Positions 47,641 to 59,220 of a stretch of DNA of 64,000 nt are shown here, in pieces. Source of the stretch: Mastigias papua. Lineage: Eukaryota > Cnidaria > Scyphozoa > Rhizostomeae > Mastigiidae. Numbering within the stretch: the stretch's first letter is position 1; every line of letters starts with the position of its first letter. Below the pieces are notes generated by a model. That model searched no databases, was not told the origin of the DNA, and saw nothing but the letters and a program-made list of their open reading frames with translations. Both the position numbers and the translations under genes were made by a program. The stretch is taken from contig OZ025277.1 of assembly GCA_964019165.1 (NCBI GenBank), positions 11,849,534 through 11,913,533 on the forward strand, given 5' to 3'.

Positions 47641-49391
47641 AGCCAGCCTGCCAGTCAGCCAGCGAGTGAATTAGTAGCCAGACAATCGTTTATGCATTTG
47701 GTCATTAAATCATTCATTTCTCCATGTTTGGTCGTGCACAGTGTTAAACAGGGCCCAAAAATCAGTGGTCTTGACCACTAATATTGGTTTTGAATATGCA
47801 AACAGTTTTCTTGAGAATGAAAATTAGTGATCTAATAATTAGTGATTATTGCAAATGCGAAATTTTCTCGCAGAAATAACAATTGTATGAAAATATATTA
47901 CCCTAAAATAACGTTTCATGTATGAACTGGGTGTGGTCCAAAAAAATTTCCCTTTGGGTCCCGCCCGTATACCTTAACTTTCTCCTAAATAGTGATCTTG
48001 TAACATTGGTTTATGCTAGGCCTTGGCCTAACTGTTATACTTTCAATTCGTTCTCTACTGTTTTCTTTGCAATGTAACCAGTCAACTGTGCTCCTCTTCT
48101 GTTGGGTCTCGATTCTTTGCTTCAGTAAATGATGCGACTAATTCTTATGCTAATTCTTGACAGATTCTAATACAACTAATCATTTAATTTGCTATTATTA
48201 CAAAATTCTTTACAGCTGGTATTATAATTTTGTGCTTTAAAGCTTATAATATCTTCAGTTAGACAAGTTCTTTATTTATAGCAGCTTCCCTTAGCTGACC
48301 AAGCAAACCTGTATAAATATTAAAAACTCAGCATAACCGACCACCACCAGAATTACATCCTAAGAAAACTATCCACCATCGCTATCATATCAACATACTA
48401 TATTTTTTGCTCAAGAGATCAATATTGGACTAAACCAGATATATTGACAGTATAGACCTTTTTGTATTTGTATCACAAGTAACCGACTGTAACTATCTTG
48501 GTCTAGAGATGTTTACTGTTGTATTTTAATTATTGGAATCTATTTGAAGTTTCAACAAAAATTGTTATTATAATGATTCTTGAAACCAATTCTATTTACT
48601 ACAATTCAGTATGTATTGTTGTGTTTTTTTGTAAACCAATTTGTTTATGTTTCCAGGCAAGTCAAATGCAAGTTTCCTTATTTGAGTGAGATTTGTATTT
48701 GTATTTTTAGAGTACATATATAAGAATGAAGTTTAAATAAATACAAGGTTAATTAAAACCAAATAAACTAAGAAAACAGTAAAAAAATGTGCACGAAAAA
48801 TTACTATTTGCTTAGCTTAAAAGAAAACACCTATAAACACATAATATTGATATTGCAATATGATGGTACACTTGAGGAGTCGAAATATGCAGATTTTTAG
48901 CGTAATCTTTGCATATACATTGTCTTTCCATTCTATTTCTTGTGGATTTATTGAATTCTAGCCTTCAGATTCTGGACATCAAGGCTTGCTTTTATTGTTA
49001 ACATCCATGCATAACAGCTTAGGGACTGTCATTATGTATAAAGCGGACCGGGGCAGGAAGGATTCAACAACATCATTGAAGGTGTTGATCGGAATAAATG
49101 GGCCTAAAAACTATTTCATACTATAAAGATGGTCCTATTAATTTCTATTTAGAATAGTCAAAAATAACTTAAGGGAAATATCAATCTCCGGTCATTACTG
49201 TCAGGTTCACTTTCAATTTCATGGGGCTACACAAACTTCTTGATGAGTTTGGAAGCCACCCTTAGATAAGGAGTGGCTTTAATAGTATTTTAATAGTATA
49301 CAGAAGCTATTTTAGATACGTTTGGTTTCTTCAAAATTAATTAACATTGTGACACCTATCAAATTTAAAGGATCTCAGGACTGTTTATATT
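47641..49391. other. Intergenic, nothing recognised
   Basis: AT-rich, no supported gene, RNA or transposon end. Confidence 0.4.
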
Positions 49392-49575
49392 CAGCATAAC
49401 CGCCAAATGTTTGAGAATCCCGTCAGGTCTATTTTCTCCCAACTTAATTGACCAATCATCATGCAAAATGGGCCTAGTATTATCATGTTTGGTCAGAATC
49501 CTGCATGATAATTGGTTAATTAGGTTGGGGAAAAATAGACCTGACAGGGTTTTCAAACATTTGGCGTCTATGCTC
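49392..49575. mobile_element. Foldback MITE, copy 4 of 4 (best preserved arms)
   Basis: AGCATAACCGCCAAATGTTT and AGGTCTATTTTCTCCCAACT on the left are inverse to GGGGAAAAATAGACCTGACA and AAACATTTGGCGTCTATGCT on the right. The centre holds ATGCAAAATGGGCCTAGTAT and CAGAATCCTGCATGAT, themselves partly inverse. Frames on both strands across it are mirror images caused by the foldback. Confidence 0.88.
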
Positions 49576-49764
49576 ATATTCTGCTTCGAAAACCTTGAAA
49601 CTATTCGAAATATAATAGCTTCATATATTATATTTTCATATGTTTTCATATTGTATTATATCTTATATTTTCATCGTAAGTATTTTAATTAAGTGCTATG
49701 TTTTAGCGCGATTTGCATCTTGTGCAAAGCCCTTCATTCACGTGCTCCCTTTTTCAGACAGGGG

Positions 49765-50001
49765 CCTATAATGAAATTCAACTGCGTCACGGATGGACAA
49801 TCGATTATTTCTAGGCCCAGAAAAGTGAAGCAAACATTACTTTGAACTGAGCTTTCTCAATTCTCCCCATTATCCTCCTTGGCTAGGAGTACTAAAAACA
49901 CTAACTTGTGGGTGGCTAGATGTAGAAGGCAAGAATCAACAGGCGAAGAAAGGTCTGTTACGTACGTATATAGATCAACACATTTCGTAGTGCCCCCACA
50001 G
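49765..50001. repeat. Dispersed repeat of about 235 bp, copy 2
   Basis: Colinear with 43891-44121 over its whole length with scattered substitutions: GAAATTCAACTGCGTCACGG, ATTATCCTCCTTGGCTAGGA, GATCAACACATTTCGTAGTG. Confidence 0.8.
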
Positions 50002-50954
50002 GTTCACTACATGAGGAAGATAACCATGTTTACTCGTAACAGGTCTCAGCTTTAGTTCCGATCTTGCCTATGAAATATTTACTATTATAGAAAGGCCCAC
50101 AGGGAAGCTACAAGTGATAACACATGGATTACTGCTTCTGTTGGCATATTTTACTCTAGGGAAGAAATGCAGTGGATGGGGTGCACATGATGCCAAACTG
50201 CTGACAGTAAGCAAAGCGAGGAAATTTTCATGGACCACGCCATTCAGCTTGGCTTAAAATGCTTTGGCTCAAACTCGCTGATATGGCAATGCAGTATGGA
50301 AACCTGGAAGTGCCAGTTATGGAAATGCCGAAAGTGCCTAGAAACATTAACAAATTCACTTGCCGATGGGGAAGCTCAATCCTCCAGCACCCTACAATGG
50401 TACCATCTTTGTCTATTTAGTTCCACAGACGGATCTTCTCAAGAGAGGATACGTTGTACTTTCAAGATAATTCCCGTTCTCCTCGTAATTAAGTTGTCCA
50501 ACTTACCATCATTCATCTCCAGTTGCATGGAGACAACGTCTTGCTATTAGACTCTACTTTGCAGCACATCACCGATATTCAGTATAAACAAGCGAAATGT
50601 GGAATGAACAGACAAATGAGCGAAAAATGAAGGAACAATCGTGTTGACACAATGATTGCTTTTGCGTACTTAGAAATACTTTATGGTGCTGACTTTGATC
50701 TGTTTCACAAACACACACTAGGTATAATTTCAATATCATGTATTTTTTGTTAATATCATGTATTTCTTTGTAAATATCGCGTATTTTTTGTAAATATTAT
50801 ACATTTTTTGTCAACATTGCGTAATTTTTGTCGACATGAGCTCAGCAGACAGCTCTTGCATTAAATGGCGTGCACATCAGCTGCTTAGATAAGGAAATGC
50901 AACATCTAGTGCCGTATACCATTCCTTATGCCAGGGAGTGTCTGCTGGATAGGA
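50002..50954. other. Intergenic with a short imperfect repeat
   Basis: At 50730-50835, units of the form AATATCATGTATTTTTTGTA repeat about five times at roughly 22-24 bp. The 106-codon frame at 50230 has no recognisable domain. Confidence 0.4.
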
Positions 50955-51152
50955 ATCTTATCCTAGACTACCAGTATAGTGAAGTGAGGATCCCAAGTGC
51001 TATCCTCACCTGCTTTATGTCCGATGTGTTGGCACCGGGTACCTTGCTGCTGTGTGGAAGCGAGCGGGCACGTAAACCATCGCCCGAGGTGCGCTTTAAC
51101 CTATCGATCTCCTGCTCAGCAGATGAGCATCCTAACCACTCGGCAATCATTC
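50955..51152 (-). repeat. tRNA-Ser/Leu-derived SINE-like element
   Basis: On the minus strand ATGATTGCCGAGTGGTTAGG (a type-II tRNA A-box region) is followed by GCTCATCTGCTGAGC and, about 50 bases from the start, by AGGTTAAAGCGCACC in the B-box position. The body ends in a hairpin, GTGAGGAT (complement at 51002-51009) with ATCCTCAC (50984-50991). It cannot fold as a full tRNA, so it is a SINE head or tRNA pseudogene. Confidence 0.5.
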
Positions 51153-51309
51153 GCCTACTTACTAGGTATACACAATCTATTGCATTCTATTATCATTTAC
51201 AAAATTGTATCTATCAATGCCTTATTCCGTTTGTTGTCATACAAAATACTAGTTTCAAACTCTTTTACGCCATAGCATTTGATTCTAAAAGTGTTTTATA
51301 TACATTTTA

Positions 51310-51601
51310 TATAAGGAACCTCTCTATAAGGAGTTGTCACTGCAAACAATCGAGGATTAAAAAGCTAAATACTCAAACATTGTGCGCAGGACTCGTAGCA
51401 AGTGTTTTCTAAGCGGTGTTCATTTGAAACTTGCATTGCGATAGTGTCCCGTCTTAACGCCGAACTAGTACAATATCTATTGCAATAAATGTGCAGTTAA
51501 AATTACAGAACTACTAGGGAAGGCTTAGTAATAAAATGTTGTCTAAAGACGTCCAGAAACAGGGCACTTTTAGAACTAGGCCTTGAGCTAGGTTCCTTAT
51601 A
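51310..51601. mobile_element. Non-autonomous DNA element with TATAAGGAACCT ends, copy 2
   Basis: It starts TATAAGGAACCT and ends AGGTTCCTTATA, a perfect 12-bp inverted repeat. The right part matches 22630-22739. It is 292 bp, non-coding; no target duplication is clear. Confidence 0.7.
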
Positions 51602-52242
51602 GAGGAAACGTGTGTGAATTTAGGCCTCAACACTTAAAAGGTAGGACTTTCCAGAACCCTTTTTGAAATGTTTACTTTGCAGAATACTGGTGCCTCGAAT
51701 GTTCAATTTGCAGTAGATACTTTGATGTACAGGTATAGGTAGGAAAACGTGCTCTTGCTTTGTCAATACTAGTTCTGTACTTTTAGATGTGTGATTTGCG
51801 TTTGACCATGTTTAGAACGTACTCAGAATGTGCACCTGAGTCACCCATTGCAGATGATCGAAAAAGTTGGGGAGTTTGGGATATTTGCCAAGAAATAATA
51901 GCATGGGAGGTTGACATAGACTCAACTAATTTGTTTAGAATACATGACATGGGAGCTGGAATAGAAGGGGGTTCAACTTGTAATATAGGGAATTTTACTA
52001 GTGATAAAAAATGCTTTTTGATGAAAATGTCATGGGTTCTGAAAAATTGATATGGGGGGGGGGAGGGGGGGTTTGAACACAACTTGTCTTGTTTGATAAG
52101 CTCTAAATACTTGATTGGCTGTTTGGTCGCTACTGTACAACGGTGATTGTCTGGATTAGCCGTGTAAAGTGGTAAGCAAGATTAGTTTTGGGTCAGACAC
52201 GTTTTCTTGTTTTTACTTTCAATTTAGATTATCTGTACTCTG
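51602..52242. other. Flank downstream of the GPCR
   Basis: A G-run block (two G tracts of 7 or more split by single A, about 52054-52072) could form a quadruplex. No gene seen. Confidence 0.4.
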
Positions 52243-53160
52243 CTATAACCTTGTATCGAATATTTTTGCACTTTCAATTCCAAGTGAGCTTGTGTACACC
52301 TCTTTCTGTCCTTTGCACTCTGTGGTTTTTGAAGTCTTTCGCGCAAATAGCCTCCGAACATCTTTCCCAATGTCTTTTTGCATAAAAATGTAAGTAATTG
52401 GGTCAAAGATTGGATTTGTGTACCAACACGTGATGAGAATGACTCTCAAGGTGTTATTTGAGCCGAAATTCCCCGTGAAGTAGATCGCAAAGATGATATC
52501 TGGAATGATGATCAACAGGAAGAACCTTAGGTTAATGATAGCAGCCATTTTGTAGAACTTGTAGTTTCGTTTACGCTGTTCTAACATCCTCGGGCCGTGC
52601 ATGGGTAACCTTTTTAGCTTTCTATTGTGCATCTTATGCAGTATGTACCCATATCCCACAGCTGCTGTGGCAACAAATGCGAAATCAAGGACTGGCAGTG
52701 TCACGTAATTGAATATGAAGACCGCCGTCATTGAGCTAAAAAAGATCTGTGGAAAATGAACAGCTACGCCAAGAAACCAGGCCACTGTGAGGTATTTTTT
52801 CACCCTCTTCCTCGAGAGGATAATTGAATACCTGAGTGGATGCTTACATGCTATAAATCTGTCCACAGTCAGGCTTATCATGAACAAGTAATAGGTCGAT
52901 AGCTCAACGTATAGAAACACAAGCGCAATTTGTTTGTACTTGTCTTCAGTTGGTATCTCGTAGAAGTCCATGAGTCTATAAATCATACGTGAAATTGCCA
53001 GAAGGATTTGGCATATGCTCAGGTTCACAAGGATGATTTTCTGGTTAGTGTATGTACCACGTGTCCTGCTTATGAAATAGATGCCGAATGCGTTGATGAA
53101 GACGGTGATTGTGAGTATCATCAGGTATACTATGGTTGTTGCTGAGAGTAGTTGGCTCAT
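52243..53160 (-). CDS. Class-A (rhodopsin-like) GPCR, orphan, single exon, 305 aa
   Basis: A full intronless frame with seven hydrophobic segments: about 10-31, 43-63, 78-100, 123-145, 152-173, 205-228 and 237-259. DRF (100-102) stands at the DRY position after TM3. TM2 reads NLSICQ, so the usual sodium-site Asp is Gln51. TM7 ends NPIFDPITY (249-257), a DPxxY version of NPxxY. TM6 has Pro220 but no CWxP. The N-terminus is very short, the usual TM3 cysteine is missing, and the second extracellular loop is short, so the standard disulfide looks absent. Just above the ATG the minus strand reads a pyrimidine tract and CAG (near 53168-53190), a likely acceptor joining a 5' UTR exon. Expanded, intronless orphan receptors of this kind are common in cnidarians. 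It should sit in the plasma membrane; ligand and G protein unknown. Confidence 0.92.
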   Translation of the reverse strand: MSQLLSATTIVYLMILTITVFINAFGIYFISRTRGTYTNQKIILVNLSICQILLAISRMIYRLMDFYEIPTEDKYKQIALVFLYVELSTYYLFMISLTVDRFIACKHPLRYSIILSRKRVKKYLTVAWFLGVAVHFPQIFFSSMTAVFIFNYVTLPVLDFAFVATAAVGYGYILHKMHNRKLKRLPMHGPRMLEQRKRNYKFYKMAAIINLRFFLLIIIPDIIFAIYFTGNFGSNNTLRVILITCWYTNPIFDPITYIFMQKDIGKDVRRLFARKTSKTTECKGQKEVYTSSLGIESAKIFDTRL

Positions 53161-56100
53161 GTTGAATGCTGTTGAAAGAAAAAATAGACATATTATTAAA
53201 GATGTGTCTTACTCAGTTGCTGGAATAATGGCTGTGAACTTGCAAGCGAATTGCTGCTGTTTGCCAACGTTGACTGAAATTGGTCAACTAGAAGCCTAGT
53301 GACGCATGCTTTTGATTTTGGAAGGGAACTTCCTTTGTTGTTTTCAGTTTAACTTCTCAGAGAAACGACATTTTCCTGTAGGAAACCCTCACAGGTGTTA
53401 GACAATTAGTTTCAGTTCTTCCAAGGCTCAAGAGCATAGCCTGTCTCCAAATGAAGAACATTTTCTATGAGTTATCGGGATTTCTTTCACATACATTAGT
53501 TAATTCACTTCTTGGCTGAAGCTGTTCATTTTTTGATATACATAGGCATATCTTGTATCTTCCTTTACAAATGGTACGTCTCATTTGCTGGTTTCATTAA
53601 CTTCCAGATTAATTGAATTAACTGGGAATTCAATGCATGTTTTGAATTAGAGAAGATACTTGCAATGTCATCCTAGGTACAAGCAAGTGTTTCCTGCAAG
53701 ATCTTGGCAACCTCTTTTTTAACGTTGATCAATAAAGTGAAGATTGATCCTCATAAAATTGCCCCAATTTTGAAAAACAATTTATACGTTCTACAGTAAT
53801 CAAGGCTGCACGTCAACGCTGCTACATATTAACTTTACTATGACTGGAAAAGGGGTTTTCTTGCTTCTTCATGTATTTGTGTGGCGTATGTCTGGGCTTG
53901 GCCTAAAGGAATAATATCATTTTCTCTCCAAATCCTCCTCATAAAGTCAGAAATTCCATTTTGAAGTGTGCTGACTTGGAGTAGCTGTGGGATTTTTGTT
54001 CGGGCAGTTGAGGTAACTAGTCTCATTTTTTGCTGCTATCTCTATTCTAATTCACAGGTCACTTGAAATGTAGCTTTGGCTGAAGGGCTACTTTATTGCT
54101 ACTCTATTTTACTTAATTAAAATCATCCCTGATGAAGCAGAACTTTGAAATTATTTCTTACAAGATTTCTGTAGGCGATTAGTCTAAAGAGCATTTATTC
54201 TTCAAGGTTTAATAAAAGAGGAAATCATTGATAATGGTGCTAGAGCGAATACACATATGCATGAAGCTCAAAAATTTTCTATTTTGCATTTGTTAGTTTG
54301 CCTCGACCAACAATCGATGCTAAAAGACCCTCATATATAGCATCTACCGTCAACCTATTTAACCAGAATATTTAACCAAAATAATATTGCGATTCATAAA
54401 CAGAATTATGATGCAATTTCACTTCCAGTTTGATACCAGTGACTCAAGACTATCTTCTTCACAAAGTATAATTAAATCTGATTAACTTACTTTATGCCAT
54501 TAAGTTCTTAGCGCCAAGCTCTTCAGACCTTGATCTCTAGTTAGTTTGGTTGTTATCGGTTGTTCTAAAGCACTCCTTGCTCATTCAACTTTTCCTGCTC
54601 GATTCAACTGTTTGCATTTTGAATCAATACAGTGCACGCTTACAAGAGGACATCGACTCTTGGCAATATTTCGTACACAATTAGCCTCTGGTTTGAATTC
54701 AAAGTGGACGATATGATAAAAAGCCACATAAACACAACGAGATCAGCAATATATAGCAACAATACAGGGCCCTGTTAAATTATGCATAAGCATTGTCATT
54801 ATACAGTCTTTCGGCAGGAGAGTATCTCGAACAACAATCATTTCTTTGATACAACATAATCCCCTCCTATGCCATGTACTTCGAGTCAGTGACGTCGGTG
54901 CTCAATTATATCAGATAACGTCATTGGAGTATTCCATGAATAAGACGGGTAAGCGTATACAAGGAGGCGAGAGCCATGTCGCCAGATAGGCGCAAAGCGA
55001 TTCTTAGTGTCTTGAATATTTAGAAGATGTTTGCAAAAGCAGAGCGCGGAGAAAGCAATAAAACCTTGTAACTCTACGCAGTTCAATTCTTCTGGTTGCC
55101 CGTACGACGAAGTGAAGAAGGCTTTGAGTTTTGTAGCTGTGACTGACAGGCTGATATTCAGTTTCATTCCAACTCAAGTTATTGTGACAGAAAAAACCCT
55201 TTAGGTACATTAGAATAAGCTAGCTGATGAAACAAATTAACCATTGTTAATAAATATTAAACCAATGCTGATCTTCAATTTATTAGTTTCTCGCAGCATC
55301 GGTTGTTGATAGAGCAATCTGGATCGTCAATGTCATAGAAGGGGACGAAAGGGGCTCAGCTCCCTTTATTGAAGCAAGAAGAATGCTGTGGGAGCATAGC
55401 CTCCTTCCGGAGATCAGATACGTCCTAGCTTGGATAAGTCCTGACTTGTATGCTTGAGCCATAGAAATCTTCCCATGATTTCAACTGACTTTATTGCTGC
55501 TTTATGTAATATTTCTGTTCCTTTCGTTTACCATGTACAAGATCTTCCATGCACTTAGGTTTGATCGATTTGAATGAACATGTGATCAAGGGTATGGCCC
55601 ATAGAAGTAGACCCTGTTGACTTAGGGATACCCCTCATCTGTATACCTATAGTAAAATACCGTCAGATTCCACTTGTCAATCGTACTTCTTTATCTCCAC
55701 AATTCCCCTTTCTCCTATGATTTTATCTACTCGAAGGCTTTAATTCACAAACGATCTGACGCCTGGCATGTTTGTCTTCTGTCATATATGGTCAATGACA
55801 GAGATGTGGTACTGGTTCATGCTACCCAGAGGAGATTTAGGAATCGTTTGATCTCGCTCAGCACTCATTCTGCAGTGTGCTGGTCTGTCCATCTGACTGG
55901 TGAGAGCAGAAAAGTTTAATTATCTTTTGAATTTGATGCTTCATGATCCATCATCAAGTCCCATCGCTGGCAGAATAGAACGTGAGTTATCGTAGAACCT
56001 TATCGTTTTTGTTGCTTGAAATTAATTTGTTCCTATGTCTCACTGCGTCAAACATGTGGCAGTGTCCCTGCCTGGCCACCAGTCATTCAAATCGGTTTCA

Positions 56101-57046
56101 AAGTCATTCCCCAAGTTACAAAGGCCCTCAATTGTTGCTTTCTCTTCACTCATCCCCAGAGGTAAGGTGCCAAAGGTCGAGAGGTATAACTTTATGATTT
56201 CTGTTTCCTTTCCATGTGTATATTTTATTGCTTGTTAGCTTGCATTCCTGCATCGTAAAGTCAGCTAGTTCTGGTTTTTTTATTCACGTACATCATCTTC
56301 CATTTACTAAGCGTGTTTTCTGCCTTTTCTTCCTTCTTCATCGAAGTCTCAAAGTGGCTTTCCGTTACTTTTTGAGGTGTAATGAATCAATATAGCCTTT
56401 CCTAACAGTATACTTTATTACAAATATGTAAAATGTATTGCTTTAGTGTTCTCCCGCTTTTAATTCCAACCTAGATCCCGCTCAGAAATCATTGACCGAC
56501 TTCTTCCACAGTTCCACGAGTTTCTTCAGTCACTTTCTGAACAAACTGCTCTCTCTTCCCAACTGGTTTACATAAGCTATAGCTAGTTTTCTTCATTTCT
56601 TAGTCCCGATATCAGTATCTTGCATACCAACTCCTCTTCTTCTCTAAAAATAGAGTCAATCAAAATCGAAATCTATATCTAGGTCTAGATCTGCTGATCA
56701 AGTCAAAGTTTTAGTCAAATGAATTCTGTCAACGTTTTACTGATTTTATCTAACTAATGGAATGTCAAACCACCATGAAGAGAAAACATCGTCTATTTTA
56801 TGCTGCCATTCTGATCTTAAAGTCCATTCTGAGGCTGCGCTTTCCTACATCGAAGCTAACAGCATTAAATCTTTCAATTTCATTGCTAATGGCATACAAC
56901 TAAACTTTCTGCATAGCGTTTTGCTTGCTATACGGCCTCCCAAGTGAATCAAGGATTCTTAGCTTTCGTTTGCAGATGATATATAATCTTATTCTCTGGG
57001 GAAGACATCCAGGTGTATGTTCTATACAAATGGAGCATTCTATCAC
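53161..57046. other. Intergenic, no gene recognised
   Basis: The 93- and 68-codon overlapping minus-strand frames at 54886-55210 have no signal peptide, domain or splice context. A GGGGACGAAAGGGGCTCAGC segment near 55341 resembles local MITE ends. Nothing else is recognisable. Confidence 0.4.
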
Positions 57047-57145
57047 TTTATTGAAAGTGCGAGAAAATAACTGATCCTAGCGGGATTCGAACTCTCAACC
57101 CATGACTTTGTACGTCAAATGCTCTACCACTGAGTTATTGGGTCA
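57047..57145 (-). repeat. tRNA-Cys-derived SINE or tRNA pseudogene
   Basis: The minus strand from 57145 to 57072 (74 nt) reads like a tRNA: A box AACTCAGTGGTAGAGCATTT, then TTGAC-GTACAAA-GTCA as anticodon arm, then B box GAGTTCGAATCCCG. It resembles tRNA-Cys, but the loop reads ACA where tRNA-Cys has GCA, the acceptor stem has two mismatches, and one D-stem pair is lost. A TTTTCTCGCACTTTCAATAA body follows, also present after the head at 28037-28160. I therefore call it SINE-like and not a working tRNA. Confidence 0.7.
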
Positions 57146-59037
57146 CAACATATTAAACTTAACTATTATATTATTCATGAAAAGCCATGTTCTATATTTT
57201 CAGTATCTCAATGCCTCATCAAATCTTAACGGCAATAGAAGCTCTGACCAACATGTTATCTATTCATCTACTTTTTAAGATACACTCATAGCAGGCACAG
57301 GACACGGATCATATCAATAGAATACATATCATAGAATACTTACAGAATACACAGGCAGGCCTCCCAGACGGCATGAAATAAAAGAAAAGCTAAAATTTTA
57401 GATTTAGCGTAGATTTTGTAAATTGGTATAAAATGTAGTGACTGAGAATGTATTAGCATAAGGTTTCATAAATGCTCTCATAAAAAATCTATTTCTATCC
57501 GTATTTATACTTATATCCAATAAAATTATGGCAGAAAAATTGCATAAATCTGTAAAAGCCAGCGCAGGGAAAACTGTTGTAATATAACTTCTACCTGACT
57601 ATTGTTGACTGCAGGTTACTTTTCACTGGTCGTTTTTTCGTTGTCCACATCTCTCCAGTACCTCCACAAAGTACCCAGTGGGTACTGAGTGGACACGAGG
57701 CGAATTTTCGAATAGAGTCAGAAGCAAGTTGCTGACACGTTCTGAACAGGAGACAAGCTCTGCAGCCAATCTACTACTCACCCTTAACCTAATAGAATTC
57801 AATGAACGAAGCACATAAGTCATGAACTTTGCTATGTTGAGGAAGATAGCAAGCCTATTTACACTAGTTACCTAAATCATAGAGCTCTTCGCTGTCTTAA
57901 TTAAAGAGAGTCCGACCTATGCATGAAGAATTTTTGTGATTTGCAAATAAACCAAAACTATGAACACATGAATACCATAGAGCAAGTTTGATAAGTGAAA
58001 TGAGATAAGCACGTATACAATTATGGGACACTTGCAGATGAATAAGTTAAGGGTTTCTATAATGAAAACTAAAAGGCTTCTTTCGATAAATACTTGTTTG
58101 GAAGTAAAACTACGCACATTGTTAAAGATCTCTGGGCAATCTTTTAAACAATTTTATGCTTATAATTGTTTTCTTTGTCCTTCAGTTTCTTTATCTGAAC
58201 AAGGGCGTCGCTACCAGGAGTGGGGGTATAACACCGCTCCAATTACTATTTCGTATAGAATTCCTGGTACACTCTGTCATTTTGCTTGCAAGGAGAACTA
58301 ACCAATTCATGTATTTTATTTGGATAGCATAGTGCTAAGTGTAAGCAAGAAGTGTTCTTTCGGGGACTCAATTCTCATGCGCTGCTTCGTTACTCCTTAA
58401 CCTGTACTTGTCGCACCTCTTATTGTATGTTGTTGAATTGCAGGTATGGACTTGTTCCTTAACAAGGCCCGGTCCTTTTGTACTCATTTGTTTTTTATGT
58501 ACATTGGCTGGACTGCAAGAGGACTGCTGTCTCTGCAGAGCAATGCTTTTTACCAAAGTAATACAGATGGCTGGCTAAGGTTGAAAAACAGGAATAGATA
58601 AAGGTAGATTAAAAAGCTACAAATAGCGCCTAAGTAATAGGATTATTCTCTGTTGTGGTATTGCACGTTAAAACTTTTAAGAAATGAATAGGATACAGTT
58701 TAATTTTCTAGGACCTAGAGCAATGGGCAGATAGATTTGCAAATAGCATTTGAAACTGAAACATATCATGCGTGAAAACCCTTGAGGACTGGAAAACAGG
58801 TGAGATAGTAGAATGTGTAAACTACATTAATGATTGATAGGGGATGAATGTGATTGCTGTCGCTAATATTGCTGTCTTATGTAGCTATCTGACTTATCTC
58901 AGAAATGTTTACCGTAAATACCTGGAGGCTTTATCAATCGATCCCTCTGTCTGTCCGTCCATCTGCCTGCTTGTCTGTTGGCTTTTACTCCCTATCAGGA
59001 ATTCGCTGTCCAGTTTCCCACTTTGACGTCAATATAT
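57146..59037. other. Intergenic, no gene recognised
   Basis: No supported feature; AGGGCGTCGCTACCAGGAGT near 58203 may be a MITE end without a visible partner. Confidence 0.4.
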
Positions 59038-59100
59038 TATCATCATCATCATATTCAAAATTATGATCAGAATTATCATCATCATCAGCATCATCATCAG

Positions 59101-59190
<90 letters not shown>

Positions 59191-59220
59191 CGTTGTCGTC
59201 GTCGTCGTCATCATCAGCCA
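59038..59220. repeat. (ATC)n microsatellite
   Basis: Mostly pure (ATC)n with CAGC interruptions on the left and (GTC)n on the right. Poly-His, poly-Asp, poly-Met and poly-Ile frames over it are produced by the repeat. Confidence 0.97.

Noticed and set aside
54127..54165. Third hammerhead candidate (CTGATGA then GAAA)
   Set aside because: The 11 bases between the boxes cannot form a stem II, and no stem I or III pairing is visible.
54886..55210. Two overlapping minus-strand frames of 93 and 68 codons
   Set aside because: Neither shows a domain, signal peptide or splice sites; mutual overlap suggests chance.
57072..57145. Functional tRNA-Cys gene
   Set aside because: Anticodon loop reads ACA, acceptor stem has mismatches, and the same tail follows another eroded tRNA-like head at 28 kb.
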